From positions 1-44,380 of the IMG/VR virus record IMGVR_UViG_3300027973_000082: a stretch of DNA of 44,380 nucleotides; one strand, written 5' to 3'. Every line of letters starts with the position of its first letter. Positions within the stretch are counted from its first letter, which is position 1. Source of the DNA: a virus. This document shows positions 1 to 7,637 of this stretch, in pieces. Both the position numbers and the translations under genes were made by a program. The notes under the pieces are model-generated. The model ran no database searches and was not told the DNA's origin. It saw only the letters and a program-made list of their open reading frames with translations.

Positions 1-136
1 CTTCCGCTGCTTGCTGAGCTTCTAACTCAGCAGCCTGTTGTGCCACTGCCGCATCGTAAGCCGCTTGTTCTTCAGCGGTGTACTCAACTTGAGTGACTTC
101 ACCTGTTTCTACGTTAACTACGATTCTGTGTGTCAT
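1..136 (-). CDS. Small tail-region protein, partial (cut by the window start)
   Basis: Begins MTHRIVVNVETGEVTQ and runs off the window start after 45 codons. It is the same gene as the complete 54-aa copy at 43668-43832: bases 1-112 and 117-136 are identical there, with two differences at 113 and 116. It follows the variable tail gene at 142 in the leftward late operon. The C-terminal half is rich in Ala, Glu and Gln. Small proteins with this kind of opening commonly follow tail genes in phages; their function is unknown. Confidence 0.7.
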   Translation of the reverse strand, partial: MTHRIVVNVETGEVTQVEYTAEEQAAYDAAVAQQAAELEAQQAAE

Positions 137-141
137 GATGT

Positions 142-660
142 TTACTCGTAAAGGATGTTGATTGAACCAGCATCAAAGGTGTCTGTGCCATTGACTGTGG
201 TGATGCGTACTCTATCTAGAGTGCCTGATAGGGATTTAGAACCACTTCCTAATGCTGATGTTCCAGCATCAGACCTACTTATAACACTTTGCATTACAAA
301 AGTATTTGTTGTAATTAAACTTAAAATAGCAGAACCATGCCAAATGCTTGTTGCCGCTGTATCAACACTAGTTAAAAATCCTGTAGAGTTAAGTGTGTTA
401 GATGTGTTAGCTGTCCATCCCGAACCCAAATAATTTGTAGCTTCAACACCACTAGAAGTGCCAAGCCTAATAATAATAGAACTTGTTCCACTTGTACTAA
501 CACCGCTGAACATCACAGTAATACGCTTCACCCATGATGGGATAGAAGTAAAGTCAATGCTTGTACCACTGGTAGATGCCACAGCAGTACCAGAGGTAAT
601 ACCCAGTATTGCACCTGAGTTAATTGTTACGCTTGCTGATCCATCAATTGTTGTACTCAT
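142..660 (-). CDS. Variable tail/fibre protein, allele A
   Basis: 172 aa, Ser/Thr/Gly-rich and beta-type, with no catalytic motif. It has a conserved N-terminal part (TIDGSASVTINSGAILG, then TSGTSIDFTSIPSWVKRIT) and a conserved C-terminal end (VRITTVNGTDTFDAGSINI). The middle differs almost completely from the second copy at 43838-44371. I chose the ATG at 660 because AGGAG lies seven bases upstream and the start overlaps the preceding stop as ATGA; an in-frame ATG at 666 is too close to that ribosome site. The C-terminal module is shared with the gene at 1289-1867. By position and variability it probably contributes to the receptor-facing tail surface (inference). Confidence 0.75.
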   Translation of the reverse strand: MSTTIDGSASVTINSGAILGITSGTAVASTSGTSIDFTSIPSWVKRITVMFSGVSTSGTSSIIIRLGTSSGVEATNYLGSGWTANTSNTLNSTGFLTSVDTAATSIWHGSAILSLITTNTFVMQSVISRSDAGTSALGSGSKSLSGTLDRVRITTVNGTDTFDAGSINILYE

Positions 661-1286
661 GACCATGCTCCTACTGAAGTGTTAGCACCAGATGCGGAAA
701 GCGGATTGATTCGGATGTAGCTACCAGCAGCTGTTGAATAAGCACCTCCTGGTGCGGCTGATAGCGTGTATTGCGGAATGAATGTGCCGCCAGCGTTTAT
801 TGATAATGTGCCTTTGATTATTATAAAAAACACATAAGATGCAGAAGTAATTGCGCCAGTAAAAACTTGACTTGATGCTGTATTTATTACCGATGTATCT
901 ATAGCAGTGGCTAATGCAATCCAAGGAATTGTAGTTGCCCCATTTCTTCCAAATGTATCGTAAAGAATATTATTAAGAGTTGCTGTTCCACCAAATCCAA
1001 AAGAAATTGTGTGAGATGTTGTGCCTGCGGTTTTTGTTAACGCAAGATTTAATTCAAACTCATACACAGTACTTGCAGACAGCGTTACACCAACACCAAA
1101 TATGCTTTGTGCCGTACTAACGTTTGCACCAGCAAGGTCAGCATTCAGTCTGTAATACTGCTGAGTCGGAACAATGCCTCGCTGTGTGCCGATAGGTGTA
1201 GCGGCGTAGATTGGGCTTGAGTATTCAATGTTGCCAGCGGCTGGCGTAGCAATTAGTGTGTCAGAAGTTAAAACAAGTATTGACAT
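657..1286 (-). CDS. Putative tail fibre/virion surface protein
   Basis: 209 aa, low in charge and beta-rich. The N-terminal part contains GIVPTQQYYRLNADLAG followed by GVGVTLSASTVYEFELNL, which suggests a jelly-roll or lectin-like sandwich. I recall similar openings in tail proteins of uncultured phages but cannot name a family. It lies between two genes that share a tail module (142-660 and 1289-1867) and belongs to the leftward late operon. Its stop overlaps the next start by four bases. The exact role is not readable from the sequence. Confidence 0.7.
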   Translation of the reverse strand: MSILVLTSDTLIATPAAGNIEYSSPIYAATPIGTQRGIVPTQQYYRLNADLAGANVSTAQSIFGVGVTLSASTVYEFELNLALTKTAGTTSHTISFGFGGTATLNNILYDTFGRNGATTIPWIALATAIDTSVINTASSQVFTGAITSASYVFFIIIKGTLSINAGGTFIPQYTLSAAPGGAYSTAAGSYIRINPLSASGANTSVGAWS

Positions 1287-1288
1287 GA

Positions 1289-1867
1289 TTATCCTTCGTA
1301 CAAAATGTTGATTGATCCAGCATCAAAGGTATCCGTGCCGTTAGCGGTAGTGATTCTGACTCTATCTAAAGCACCAGATAAAGTTACATCCCCGCCAGTA
1401 ATACTATTAAATTCTGTAGCATTACCTCCAAGAACTCCTGCCGCAACCCATATATTTGAACCAAACGATGTCAACGTTGTTGTTCCACTGTAAACGGTTG
1501 CCGCAGTTGTATTGCTAAAACCAAATCCAGTTGTATATGCACCAGCGCCAACAGAAGTAGCGCCAATCCTAGTACCACCTCCTGAATATCCAGTGTTTTG
1601 TATTGAACCAGAACCAAGCTGAATCAAAAATTGAGATGTTCCACTTATTGAAACACCTTTAAATAAAATAGATACACGCTTTACCCATGCTGGCAAACCT
1701 GTAAAATCAATAGACGTACCAGATGTACTTGCAACTGCTGTACCCAATGTATTGACAGACATTGTTGCAGTAGCGGCTTGCAAAGTGATTGTGCTAGTTC
1801 CCGCAACAGCAGGGGCGGCAAGTGTTACCTGTCCGCTGGTATCTCCTGATATAACGACTGATGACAT
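1289..1867 (-). CDS. Tail protein sharing a module with the variable tail gene
   Basis: 192 aa. The first 35 residues are unique (SSVVISGDTSGQVTLAAPA). The rest follows the same plan as the genes at 142-660 and 43838-44371: TSGTSIDFTGLPAWVKRVS, a diverged centre, then ALDRVRITTANGTDTFDAG at the end. The shared ends and diverged middles point to module exchange among tail genes. It was probably made by duplication of the same domain onto a different N-terminal anchor. No enzyme motif is visible. Confidence 0.72.
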   Translation of the reverse strand: MSSVVISGDTSGQVTLAAPAVAGTSTITLQAATATMSVNTLGTAVASTSGTSIDFTGLPAWVKRVSILFKGVSISGTSQFLIQLGSGSIQNTGYSGGGTRIGATSVGAGAYTTGFGFSNTTAATVYSGTTTLTSFGSNIWVAAGVLGGNATEFNSITGGDVTLSGALDRVRITTANGTDTFDAGSINILYEG

Positions 1868-1876
1868 ATATTTCCT

Positions 1877-2524
1877 TTACAGAACAACCCAACGTGAACC
1901 CGTTGGAACAGTGACTGATTGACCAGATGCAATAGTAATAGGTCCTGTAGACATAGCATTATTACCTGCTGTAATTGAATAGCTAGTGTTTACAGTTTTA
2001 CCATTCTCATAGAACACAGCATCACTACCTGTACCAGTAGCACCACCACTAGATACCCAAGCACTAGCTGTACCGTTATAGGCTTCTAGTTTGTTAGTAC
2101 TGGTGTTAAAACCAATTAAACCAGCAGTAGGAGAAGCAGGTCTACCAGCAGTTGTCCAAGGGCCTTGTACTGTGCCTACAGAAAATGTTTGACGAAGTGA
2201 GAAAGTGTTTATCTCATCTAACTTAGGTAGGTCATTAAGAGAAGCTGATACTAAACGCAGTTCAACCTTATCCCCTGTACTCCAAGAAGTAGCAGTAGTA
2301 CCATCTTGAGCACGAGTAATAGTAAACGTGTCTGTACTTCTAGCAGTTACTTTAACAATCTCAATTGTTCCAACAGAGTTAGCAAGAGTACAGTAGAAAT
2401 AATCTCCAGCACCTAATGCTGGAAACAATGCACCTTGACCAGTAGCAACTGTCAAACTAGTAACAGAACTGTTAATACCAGCCGCTAAAGTTGACGTTGC
2501 ATTGTTAGTAAACTTCATCACCAT
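1877..2524 (-). CDS. Putative tail fibre protein
   Basis: 215 aa. The N-terminal half (about 1-90) is a compact beta domain: TSTLAAGINSSVTSLTVA, then a segment with TIEIVKVTARSTDTFTITRAQ. This layout is common at the virion-attached end of phage fibres. It continues through a linker (GRPASPTAGLIGFNTSTNKLE, a common motif of tail and collagen-like fibre proteins) to a small C-terminal domain. GGGGAA sits seven bases before the first ATG, so I kept the MVMKF start. No catalytic residues are recognised. Confidence 0.72.
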   Translation of the reverse strand: MVMKFTNNATSTLAAGINSSVTSLTVATGQGALFPALGAGDYFYCTLANSVGTIEIVKVTARSTDTFTITRAQDGTTATSWSTGDKVELRLVSASLNDLPKLDEINTFSLRQTFSVGTVQGPWTTAGRPASPTAGLIGFNTSTNKLEAYNGTASAWVSSGGATGTGSDAVFYENGKTVNTSYSITAGNNAMSTGPITIASGQSVTVPTGSRWVVL

Positions 2525-2536
2525 AAAATATTCCCC

Positions 2537-2962
2537 TTAACCAACAGTTATTGTCCAAGTCAACAACAATCTGTCTTGATCTTGTTTACCAATTGTAGTA
2601 AACACAATGTGAGACAACATTGTTCCACCAGAAGTAGCATTGTTAAAAATACCTGCTTCAGAAATAGGTCCTGTAGCTACACCAGGTAGATAGTTTTTAA
2701 CCAAAGTAATTACGTTGTTAGCTATGGTTGCAGAATCAAAAGAAGTACGCAATGTTTCTGTTTGCAATGTTGTGTCTGCAAGTGCAGCAGCAGTAGTACC
2801 TCTACCAATAGCTATAGCATTAAATGGAGTAGTGCTGCTACTAATAACAGCATTAGCTAAGAAGTTCTTTCCAACTTGAACAATCAAGTTTTTCTTGCTA
2901 ACAACAACAACGTCATTTAGCTTAAGCTCAACTTCACCAACTAAATTAATTGTTTCGTTCAT
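2537..2962 (-). CDS. Tail-associated beta-sandwich protein
   Basis: 141 aa. It shares a pattern with the protein at 6455-6820: an IGRGTT or YGTGAG segment, then aspartate-threonine and TETxR, then AGIF or AGLF followed by a polar turn, then an FTxI strand near the end. The two look like diverged paralogues in the same tail cluster. Proteins of this layout occur in phage tail modules; no enzymatic role is evident. Its start overlaps the preceding stop as ATGA, so translation is probably coupled. Confidence 0.7.
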   Translation of the reverse strand: MNETINLVGEVELKLNDVVVVSKKNLIVQVGKNFLANAVISSSTTPFNAIAIGRGTTAAALADTTLQTETLRTSFDSATIANNVITLVKNYLPGVATGPISEAGIFNNATSGGTMLSHIVFTTIGKQDQDRLLLTWTITVG

Positions 2963-3294
2963 TTATTGATACCTGAAGAATTTATAGCAGAACCATTTAA
3001 CACAGAAGGAGAACTATGTATTTTAAGAACATAGGCTTCTGCTACGCCAATAGACTCTGCTTGATTTAATTCGCCAAAGATAAAATGATCTGACTGTTCT
3101 GGCCTAGTAAACGGAGGAGCTTGTTTGTCAGCTACACCATGTACAAAGTCTTGGGGTTGTCTTGGTTCCCAATCCCCACTACAAACCATCAAACCATCCC
3201 ACCTCATTTGTAGTTCGCTGTTTTTATACTGACGACCACAAACGTCACAGATGACGTTCCAACTTCCGTTATCCCATCTAGGTCTGTACGACAT
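2959..3294 (-). CDS. Small zinc-ribbon-like tail-module protein
   Basis: 111 aa. It begins MSYRPRWDNGSWNVICDVC and continues with CDVCGRQYKNSEL and GLMVCSGDWEPRQPQDFVHG. Two close cysteines plus a third cysteine and an acidic or histidine residue suggest a single zinc knuckle; the usual fourth cysteine is absent. I recognise this ICDxCG...GLMVC...EPRxPQDF pattern as common in tail regions of phages, but its role is unknown. The C-terminal part is poorly conserved in character. Its start overlaps the upstream stop (TAATG). Confidence 0.75.
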   Translation of the reverse strand: MSYRPRWDNGSWNVICDVCGRQYKNSELQMRWDGLMVCSGDWEPRQPQDFVHGVADKQAPPFTRPEQSDHFIFGELNQAESIGVAEAYVLKIHSSPSVLNGSAINSSGINK

Positions 3295-3608
3295 TATTGC
3301 ACTTCGGTTGTACTATACACTGGCAAGTCTCCTAGAGCAACTAGGGTACTACCTGCACTGGTAGTTACAGTCATAACAAGACGGTAGGTTACACCAGCTA
3401 CACCACTCTGCACTTGTTGATAAACCTTGTTACCCACAATAGTAGCTGAACCAGACAACACACCAGACGGACTAGCATCCACACCATCTATAACAAGTAC
3501 AGAACAAGAAGCTGTAGACAAAGTTTCTCCTGCTGCTAACGTTTGACTAAAATCAAAAGATAGTGGTTTTACTTCAGCAACAAACTTATAGGAAAAATAT
3601 TCAGCCAT
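3294..3608 (-). CDS. Putative fibre-tail adaptor protein (Gp77-like)
   Basis: 104 aa, a single small beta sandwich. It has the layout of phage fibre-tail adaptor proteins: an early PLSFDFSQTLAAGETLSTAS segment, a central VDASPSGVLSGSATIVGN, and a late GVTYRLVMTVTTSAGSTLVA strand. In other phages such proteins sit between head-tail or tail-tip components and fibres. It overlaps the large gene upstream by eight bases and touches the zinc-ribbon gene downstream. The family assignment is from pattern memory only. Confidence 0.65.
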   Translation of the reverse strand: MAEYFSYKFVAEVKPLSFDFSQTLAAGETLSTASCSVLVIDGVDASPSGVLSGSATIVGNKVYQQVQSGVAGVTYRLVMTVTTSAGSTLVALGDLPVYSTTEVQ

Positions 3609-6444
3609 TTACATCATCCTGTTTTGTAACTACTATGTTGGTCTTCTTTGGTTTAACTAGTATGTCTGTAAACCCAACAAACACTTGAACAATAACTTTC
3701 TTGGTAGGGACAATTATGGTGTCCTCAATATTGAGTAAGACTTTATAAAAGTGGCTTACAACACTAGTATAAACGGTTGTTACTAGTAACACAAATCTTG
3801 CAGTAACAGTAGTCACAAAAGAATTTGTAGTAGATATAGCCAAAAGAATTTTAGCTCTATCTTTTTGTATTGTTGCTGTAGAAGCAACAGTAGCCAATAT
3901 TGTTTTAGTAAGTGTTAAAAGTTTAGACACAGTGTTTGTTGTAGACACTGATACAGTAAGTAATCTACCAATAAAAAACCCATAAAGTAATGTTGCAGTA
4001 CTACTTACAGATGCAGTTGCTTTTTTACCTACAACTTTAATAAACAAAACAACACTAACACAAAGTGCAGTAATTGTTTTACCAACAAGTTTAAACATTG
4101 TTGCTGTAGAAGTAGAAGTAACAGACAACAACCTTAAATAAGCACGACTAGGTATTAATGAGTTAGTGCTAGTACTTACATAACTAACAACTTTGCCTAC
4201 AACTTTAAGTACAGAAGCAGTGCTACTAGTAACAACAGTTTTTGTTGTTTGTATTGCTTTAAGAATAGTATTGGTACTTGCAGCAACAACAGACAACAGT
4301 CTTAAAAAAACAGAAGAATTTGTTAAAGAACTAGCAACACTACTTACATAACTAAAGGTCTTGTTAATTTTGTTTATTATTGTGTTTGTACTAATTACTC
4401 CGTTTGTTGTAGAAGCGTTATTTATAGCGTTGTTGTTTATAGCAAAACTATTTAAAGCCCCAAAACTAATGTAACTAAACACAGTTAATATAACACTTAT
4501 TATTCTATTAATTAATAACGTTATAGTGCTGTTGCTAACTATATTTAAATACTTTTGTGTATTTTTATTTAAAGTAATAGTACTAGAACTAAGTACTGTT
4601 AATAACTTTTGAACAACAGTTCCAAAAATCCAACCGCTATTATTACCACCATCAACGTTTCCATTGGTTGTCGGTGCTAACCAAACTGCGCCACCAATAG
4701 CTTGATTGTTATCTATATCTTGATAACTAACAGTTACAGTGCCGCTAGATTTACTTATATAACCTTGTGACCCACTAACATTACTTGTAATTTTGCCGTG
4801 GTTAGTAGCATCACCATATAAACTTAAATTAACAATGTTTAATGTTGCATCAGGTTCAATAATAATAGAACAAGCAGAATTGGTAGTTAGACTTGTTACT
4901 GATGCCGTAGGATATTGAAAAGTAATTGAACCACCCGTTGCCCCATCATAAACTACTGACGGGAAAGTAAAACCAGTAGCGTAAAAAATCCCACTATCAA
5001 TGTATCTAATTATAGACCCACTTAAATTTGCGGTCGTACCTGTTGCATTGCCACCAATACTACCTCCAACAGATGCAGTTTGATAAAGATTTACAGTGCT
5101 ATTAATAGTTAAAGTTTTAGTAGCTGTATTTAAAAAACCTAATGTATGTACATTTAAAGTATATCCATTTGTTGAAAATGATCCTCTATATAAAATTATA
5201 TATTCTATAAAACTATCTGCTGATAATTGCCAAGACCCGCCAGCACCATCAAAAGTAAAATAATATAAACCAGCACTTGTAGATCCTAAATATATATCTC
5301 TTGTCGTGGCATTTGTTGATGCAAAAGTAATATTTCCAAATGGATTAGTTGCCCCTTTATAACCACCATAAATAGTACGACCTGTAGCCCCACCAGAAAG
5401 AGTAATACTTGATCCAGATAAAAGTTCTAAATCTAAAATCCAATTTGTAGAAGCCAAAACAATAGTTGGATTTGATCCAAAAGCAAATGACATTGAATTG
5501 CCCTCAGATCCTCCAGCAGTTGTTCCATGTTGTACTGTTAATGTAGTAGCATTTCCTGTAAATTTTACAGATGGTGTTCCTGTTCTTGCAAAATTTGTAA
5601 TAGTTGCACAAGCCCAAAATGTAGCACTTCCAGTTCTTGTATTATTAATGACTCCAGATGAGCCAAAAGCAATTGCTCTTGTATTTGAATTGCTTGAAGA
5701 AAAAATGCCAAAATTAGTTAATGTAAAATTATTTAAATCAAGTGTGCCAGATGTAAGTGTTATTGTCCTTGATGTTGCTACTCCTACAGCTAATGTGTCT
5801 TGTAACTGATAAGTAGCCGTTCCAGAAAATGTAATTGGAAAATCTAAGTTTAATGTTGCAGAGGTAATTTGTTGCGTACCGCTAGTTGCCGCAAATGTTC
5901 TTATTGCTGTTCCTGCGGTTATAGTCATTCCAGACTTAAACGTCAAATTTCCATAAATGGTATAAGCAGTATTAGCATGAGTACCTGTGTAGCTTCCACT
6001 AAAAATTAAACTTTTAACGGAAGTTGAAGCCGTAATAGTAGTTGAGCCAGATCCCGCACTTATATTAAAACTTATACTATTAGCTTCTGTTGTTGTTCCC
6101 GCATTTATTGTTCTTGCACTAGCAGAAGAATTTGTTAAATTTATCAGAGGTGTTCCAGTAACACTAAATGTGGTAGCTCCCACATAAACTGTTCCTGTTC
6201 CAGCAATTCCAATATTGTTTGTTCCAAACGCTAATGTACCAGTGAAGCCTGTCATTGTTAAAGTTGAACAAACAGCACCTGTGCCAATAGTTACAGTGTT
6301 TGCGCCAGAATTAGCATCAAAAAATACAGTGTCAGAGGTTGTGGGGGCAAGTTGACCGCCAACACCACCACTGGTTAAAGCCCATTTAAGACCTACTGTC
6401 CCGTCCCATGTAGCAGTTCCACCTACCCAGTATCTGTTTGCCAT
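3601..6444 (-). CDS. Large repetitive fibre/adhesin-like protein
   Basis: 947 aa. It opens MANRYWVGGTATWDGT, an opening I recall from repetitive virion proteins of uncultured phages. Residues about 40-600 are a long Ser/Thr/Gly/Asn-rich stretch of short strands, consistent with a beta helix or stacked beta repeats. From about residue 607 to 905 the character changes. Roughly 10-12 units of about 19-23 residues follow, each with a STxT core, a Lys, and a hydrophobic patch such as LRLLSV, with almost no acidic residues. A charged tail closes the protein. No ribosome site is obvious; a 7-bp hairpin lies just before the start (6447-6463). It is probably an adhesive or structural fibre. Confidence 0.75.
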   Translation of the reverse strand: MANRYWVGGTATWDGTVGLKWALTSGGVGGQLAPTTSDTVFFDANSGANTVTIGTGAVCSTLTMTGFTGTLAFGTNNIGIAGTGTVYVGATTFSVTGTPLINLTNSSASARTINAGTTTEANSISFNISAGSGSTTITASTSVKSLIFSGSYTGTHANTAYTIYGNLTFKSGMTITAGTAIRTFAATSGTQQITSATLNLDFPITFSGTATYQLQDTLAVGVATSRTITLTSGTLDLNNFTLTNFGIFSSSNSNTRAIAFGSSGVINNTRTGSATFWACATITNFARTGTPSVKFTGNATTLTVQHGTTAGGSEGNSMSFAFGSNPTIVLASTNWILDLELLSGSSITLSGGATGRTIYGGYKGATNPFGNITFASTNATTRDIYLGSTSAGLYYFTFDGAGGSWQLSADSFIEYIILYRGSFSTNGYTLNVHTLGFLNTATKTLTINSTVNLYQTASVGGSIGGNATGTTANLSGSIIRYIDSGIFYATGFTFPSVVYDGATGGSITFQYPTASVTSLTTNSACSIIIEPDATLNIVNLSLYGDATNHGKITSNVSGSQGYISKSSGTVTVSYQDIDNNQAIGGAVWLAPTTNGNVDGGNNSGWIFGTVVQKLLTVLSSSTITLNKNTQKYLNIVSNSTITLLINRIISVILTVFSYISFGALNSFAINNNAINNASTTNGVISTNTIINKINKTFSYVSSVASSLTNSSVFLRLLSVVAASTNTILKAIQTTKTVVTSSTASVLKVVGKVVSYVSTSTNSLIPSRAYLRLLSVTSTSTATMFKLVGKTITALCVSVVLFIKVVGKKATASVSSTATLLYGFFIGRLLTVSVSTTNTVSKLLTLTKTILATVASTATIQKDRAKILLAISTTNSFVTTVTARFVLLVTTVYTSVVSHFYKVLLNIEDTIIVPTKKVIVQVFVGFTDILVKPKKTNIVVTKQDDVNG

Positions 6445-6446
6445 GG

Positions 6447-6463
6447 TTTAGTTTTTAACTAAA
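6447..6463 (-). promoter_or_regulatory. Hairpin at the start of the large fibre gene
   Basis: TTTAGTT and AACTAAA flank a three-base loop. The hairpin spans the stop of the upstream gene (6455) and ends two bases before the ATG of the 947-aa gene. No clear Shine-Dalgarno sequence is seen there. It may tie translation of the fibre to the preceding gene, or it may be chance in an AT-rich spot. Confidence 0.35.
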
Positions 6464-6820
6464 CTGAGTCTTAAATGTAAATTGAATAGAGTCGCCAGAG
6501 CTTAAATTGATTGTTGTAAAGTCACCCTTAACAAACAAGTTACCAGAAGTAGAAGCATCAAACAAACCAGCATTAGTGATAGCAAGAGTACCACCAGCGG
6601 TTTGAGTACCAACTACTTGATAGGTGTCATTAGTTGTAGAAGTTGTTTGTTGTGTGCTAGTACCTGTTTGACGAGTACCAGTTTCTGTAAACAAAGTTGT
6701 ATCAGCAGCAGCAGTTGTACCAGCACCTGTACCATAAGCAACGTACACGGGTTCTGTACCACTACCTTTAATACGGTTAGTTACGATAGCTCTACCAGTG
6801 TTAACTAAGAGAGTAGCCAT
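6455..6820 (-). CDS. Tail-associated beta-sandwich protein, paralogue of 2537-2962
   Basis: 121 aa. Key stretches are VYVAYGTGAGTTAAADTTL, a Thr/Gln-rich loop (TSTQQTTSTTNDT), then ITNAGLFDASTSGNLFVKG and FTTINLSSGDS. It shares the GTG...DTxLxTE...AGLF...FTxI layout with the 141-aa protein at 2537. Both lie in the tail cluster, so an attachment or decoration role is likely. Its start overlaps the end of the 53-aa gene upstream by 16 bases. Confidence 0.7.
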   Translation of the reverse strand: MATLLVNTGRAIVTNRIKGSGTEPVYVAYGTGAGTTAAADTTLFTETGTRQTGTSTQQTTSTTNDTYQVVGTQTAGGTLAITNAGLFDASTSGNLFVKGDFTTINLSSGDSIQFTFKTQFS

Positions 6821-6966
6821 TTTTTAATGCTCCAAAAAATACGTTTCAAAGGGTTCTTGTGCCAATAACTAACAACACCAAGAGACTCAATAGTGCCATC
6901 AGCACGAATGATGACAGCACTAATTTGAGCTTCTTTGGCGTTACTAGGAACAATCATTTGAGCCAT
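6805..6966 (-). CDS. Conserved 53-aa protein
   Basis: 53 aa, starting MAQMIVPSNAKEAQISAVII and ending in a basic, aromatic segment (WHKNPLKRIFWSIKKW). The N-terminal half reads as two short strands around DGTIESLGVV. The end is a short amphipathic, positively charged helix that could touch a membrane. Overlap with the next gene and position in the operon support it as a real gene. The function is unknown. Confidence 0.6.
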   Translation of the reverse strand: MAQMIVPSNAKEAQISAVIIRADGTIESLGVVSYWHKNPLKRIFWSIKKWLLS

Positions 6967-6968
6967 TG

Positions 6969-7205
6969 TTAAGCCTTGTCAGATTTGTTGTCTAGTTTGT
7001 CAAAGATCTTATTAATCATTTCTTTAAGCTCTCGAATGTCGTTCTTATAATCGTTTTTAGCAACATACGATTTAGGAAGTTCTTCTCTAAGTTTAGCCAA
7101 ATCAACTTTAAGTTCTTTAACAGCAGCCCACAGTTCACGGGCAAACCAACCCGTGACTGAGGATACAAGTGTTAAACCAATATTTAAAACGGTTTGGTAA
7201 TCCAT
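6969..7205 (-). CDS. Small membrane-linked coiled-coil protein (XhlA-like)
   Basis: 78 aa. The N-terminal segment (VLNIGLTLVSSVTGWFAREL) is hydrophobic or amphipathic. The remainder is a charged helix with heptad spacing and a conserved-looking end (VAKNDYKNDIRELKEMINKI). The plan is reversed compared with XhlA-type proteins, whose membrane segment is C-terminal, so the resemblance is only general. I recall proteins ending in FDKLDxKxDK from similar phage tail modules. It could be a tail-linked helical protein or a lysis accessory. Confidence 0.6.
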   Translation of the reverse strand: MDYQTVLNIGLTLVSSVTGWFARELWAAVKELKVDLAKLREELPKSYVAKNDYKNDIRELKEMINKIFDKLDNKSDKA

Positions 7206-7214
7206 TTAAATACC

Positions 7215-7625
7215 TTACAGGTTAGAACCTTGTTTAACCAACTCTAAGATAACTGAGAACACCTGCGTACCAGATGTCCAACCAGTAGTCTTAACAAGAA
7301 TAGCACCAGTCTTACCAGCACCAGAGTTGTTAGTTAGTCCACCAAAATTCCAAAACATTAAACGACCACGACCAGCTAGAGGCATGATAATGACATCGGT
7401 TGTAGCATCCCACAACAGTTGTACTTCTAATTGGTCACTAATTGAGTAATCAATGTGATCAATACGTACTTGTGTAGGTGTAAACCCTATGCCACTTTGA
7501 TTAATGTCAGACATTACAACAGCGTTTGTTAAAGCTAAGTCAGAGGTATCAAGTACCGCTGTTAGTTTAACAATTGCGTTGCGTTGACCTTCTTCAAGGA
7601 TTTGAGTTGTAAATGAGTTAGCCAT
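7215..7625 (-). CDS. Virion-associated beta-rich protein
   Basis: 136 aa. It begins MANSFTTQILEEGQRNAIVK and contains DHIDYSISDQLEVQLLWDA, then MPLAGRGRLMFWNFGGLTNN. The pattern is all beta with an aromatic core. I recall the opening and the WNFGGL-like segment from other phage structural modules, but the role is not known to me. A strong ribosome site (AGGAGGTAGCT before ATG) suggests high expression, consistent with a virion component. Confidence 0.68.
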   Translation of the reverse strand: MANSFTTQILEEGQRNAIVKLTAVLDTSDLALTNAVVMSDINQSGIGFTPTQVRIDHIDYSISDQLEVQLLWDATTDVIIMPLAGRGRLMFWNFGGLTNNSGAGKTGAILVKTTGWTSGTQVFSVILELVKQGSNL

Positions 7626-7637
7626 AGCTACCTCCTA

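Larger units (their letters stand above)
1..668. repeat. Left copy of the end repeat (variable tail locus)
   Basis: Matches 43697-44379 at the other end of the window. Bases 1-112, 117-171 and 577-668 are identical, while the middle (about 172-576) is strongly diverged and 15 bp shorter. This looks like the two ends of a circular or terminally redundant genome carrying two alleles of one locus. A tandem paralogue cannot be excluded from the sequence. Confidence 0.85.

Noticed and set aside
142-660. Diversity-generating retroelement acting on the variable tail gene
   Set aside because: No reverse transcriptase and no template repeat are present; the divergence spans about 400 bp with an in-frame length change, which fits allele or module exchange.
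5498-5809. Plus-strand open frame of 103 codons inside the large fibre gene
   Set aside because: It lies opposite a clear coding gene, has no ribosome site, and reads as the antisense of Ser/Thr-rich repeats.
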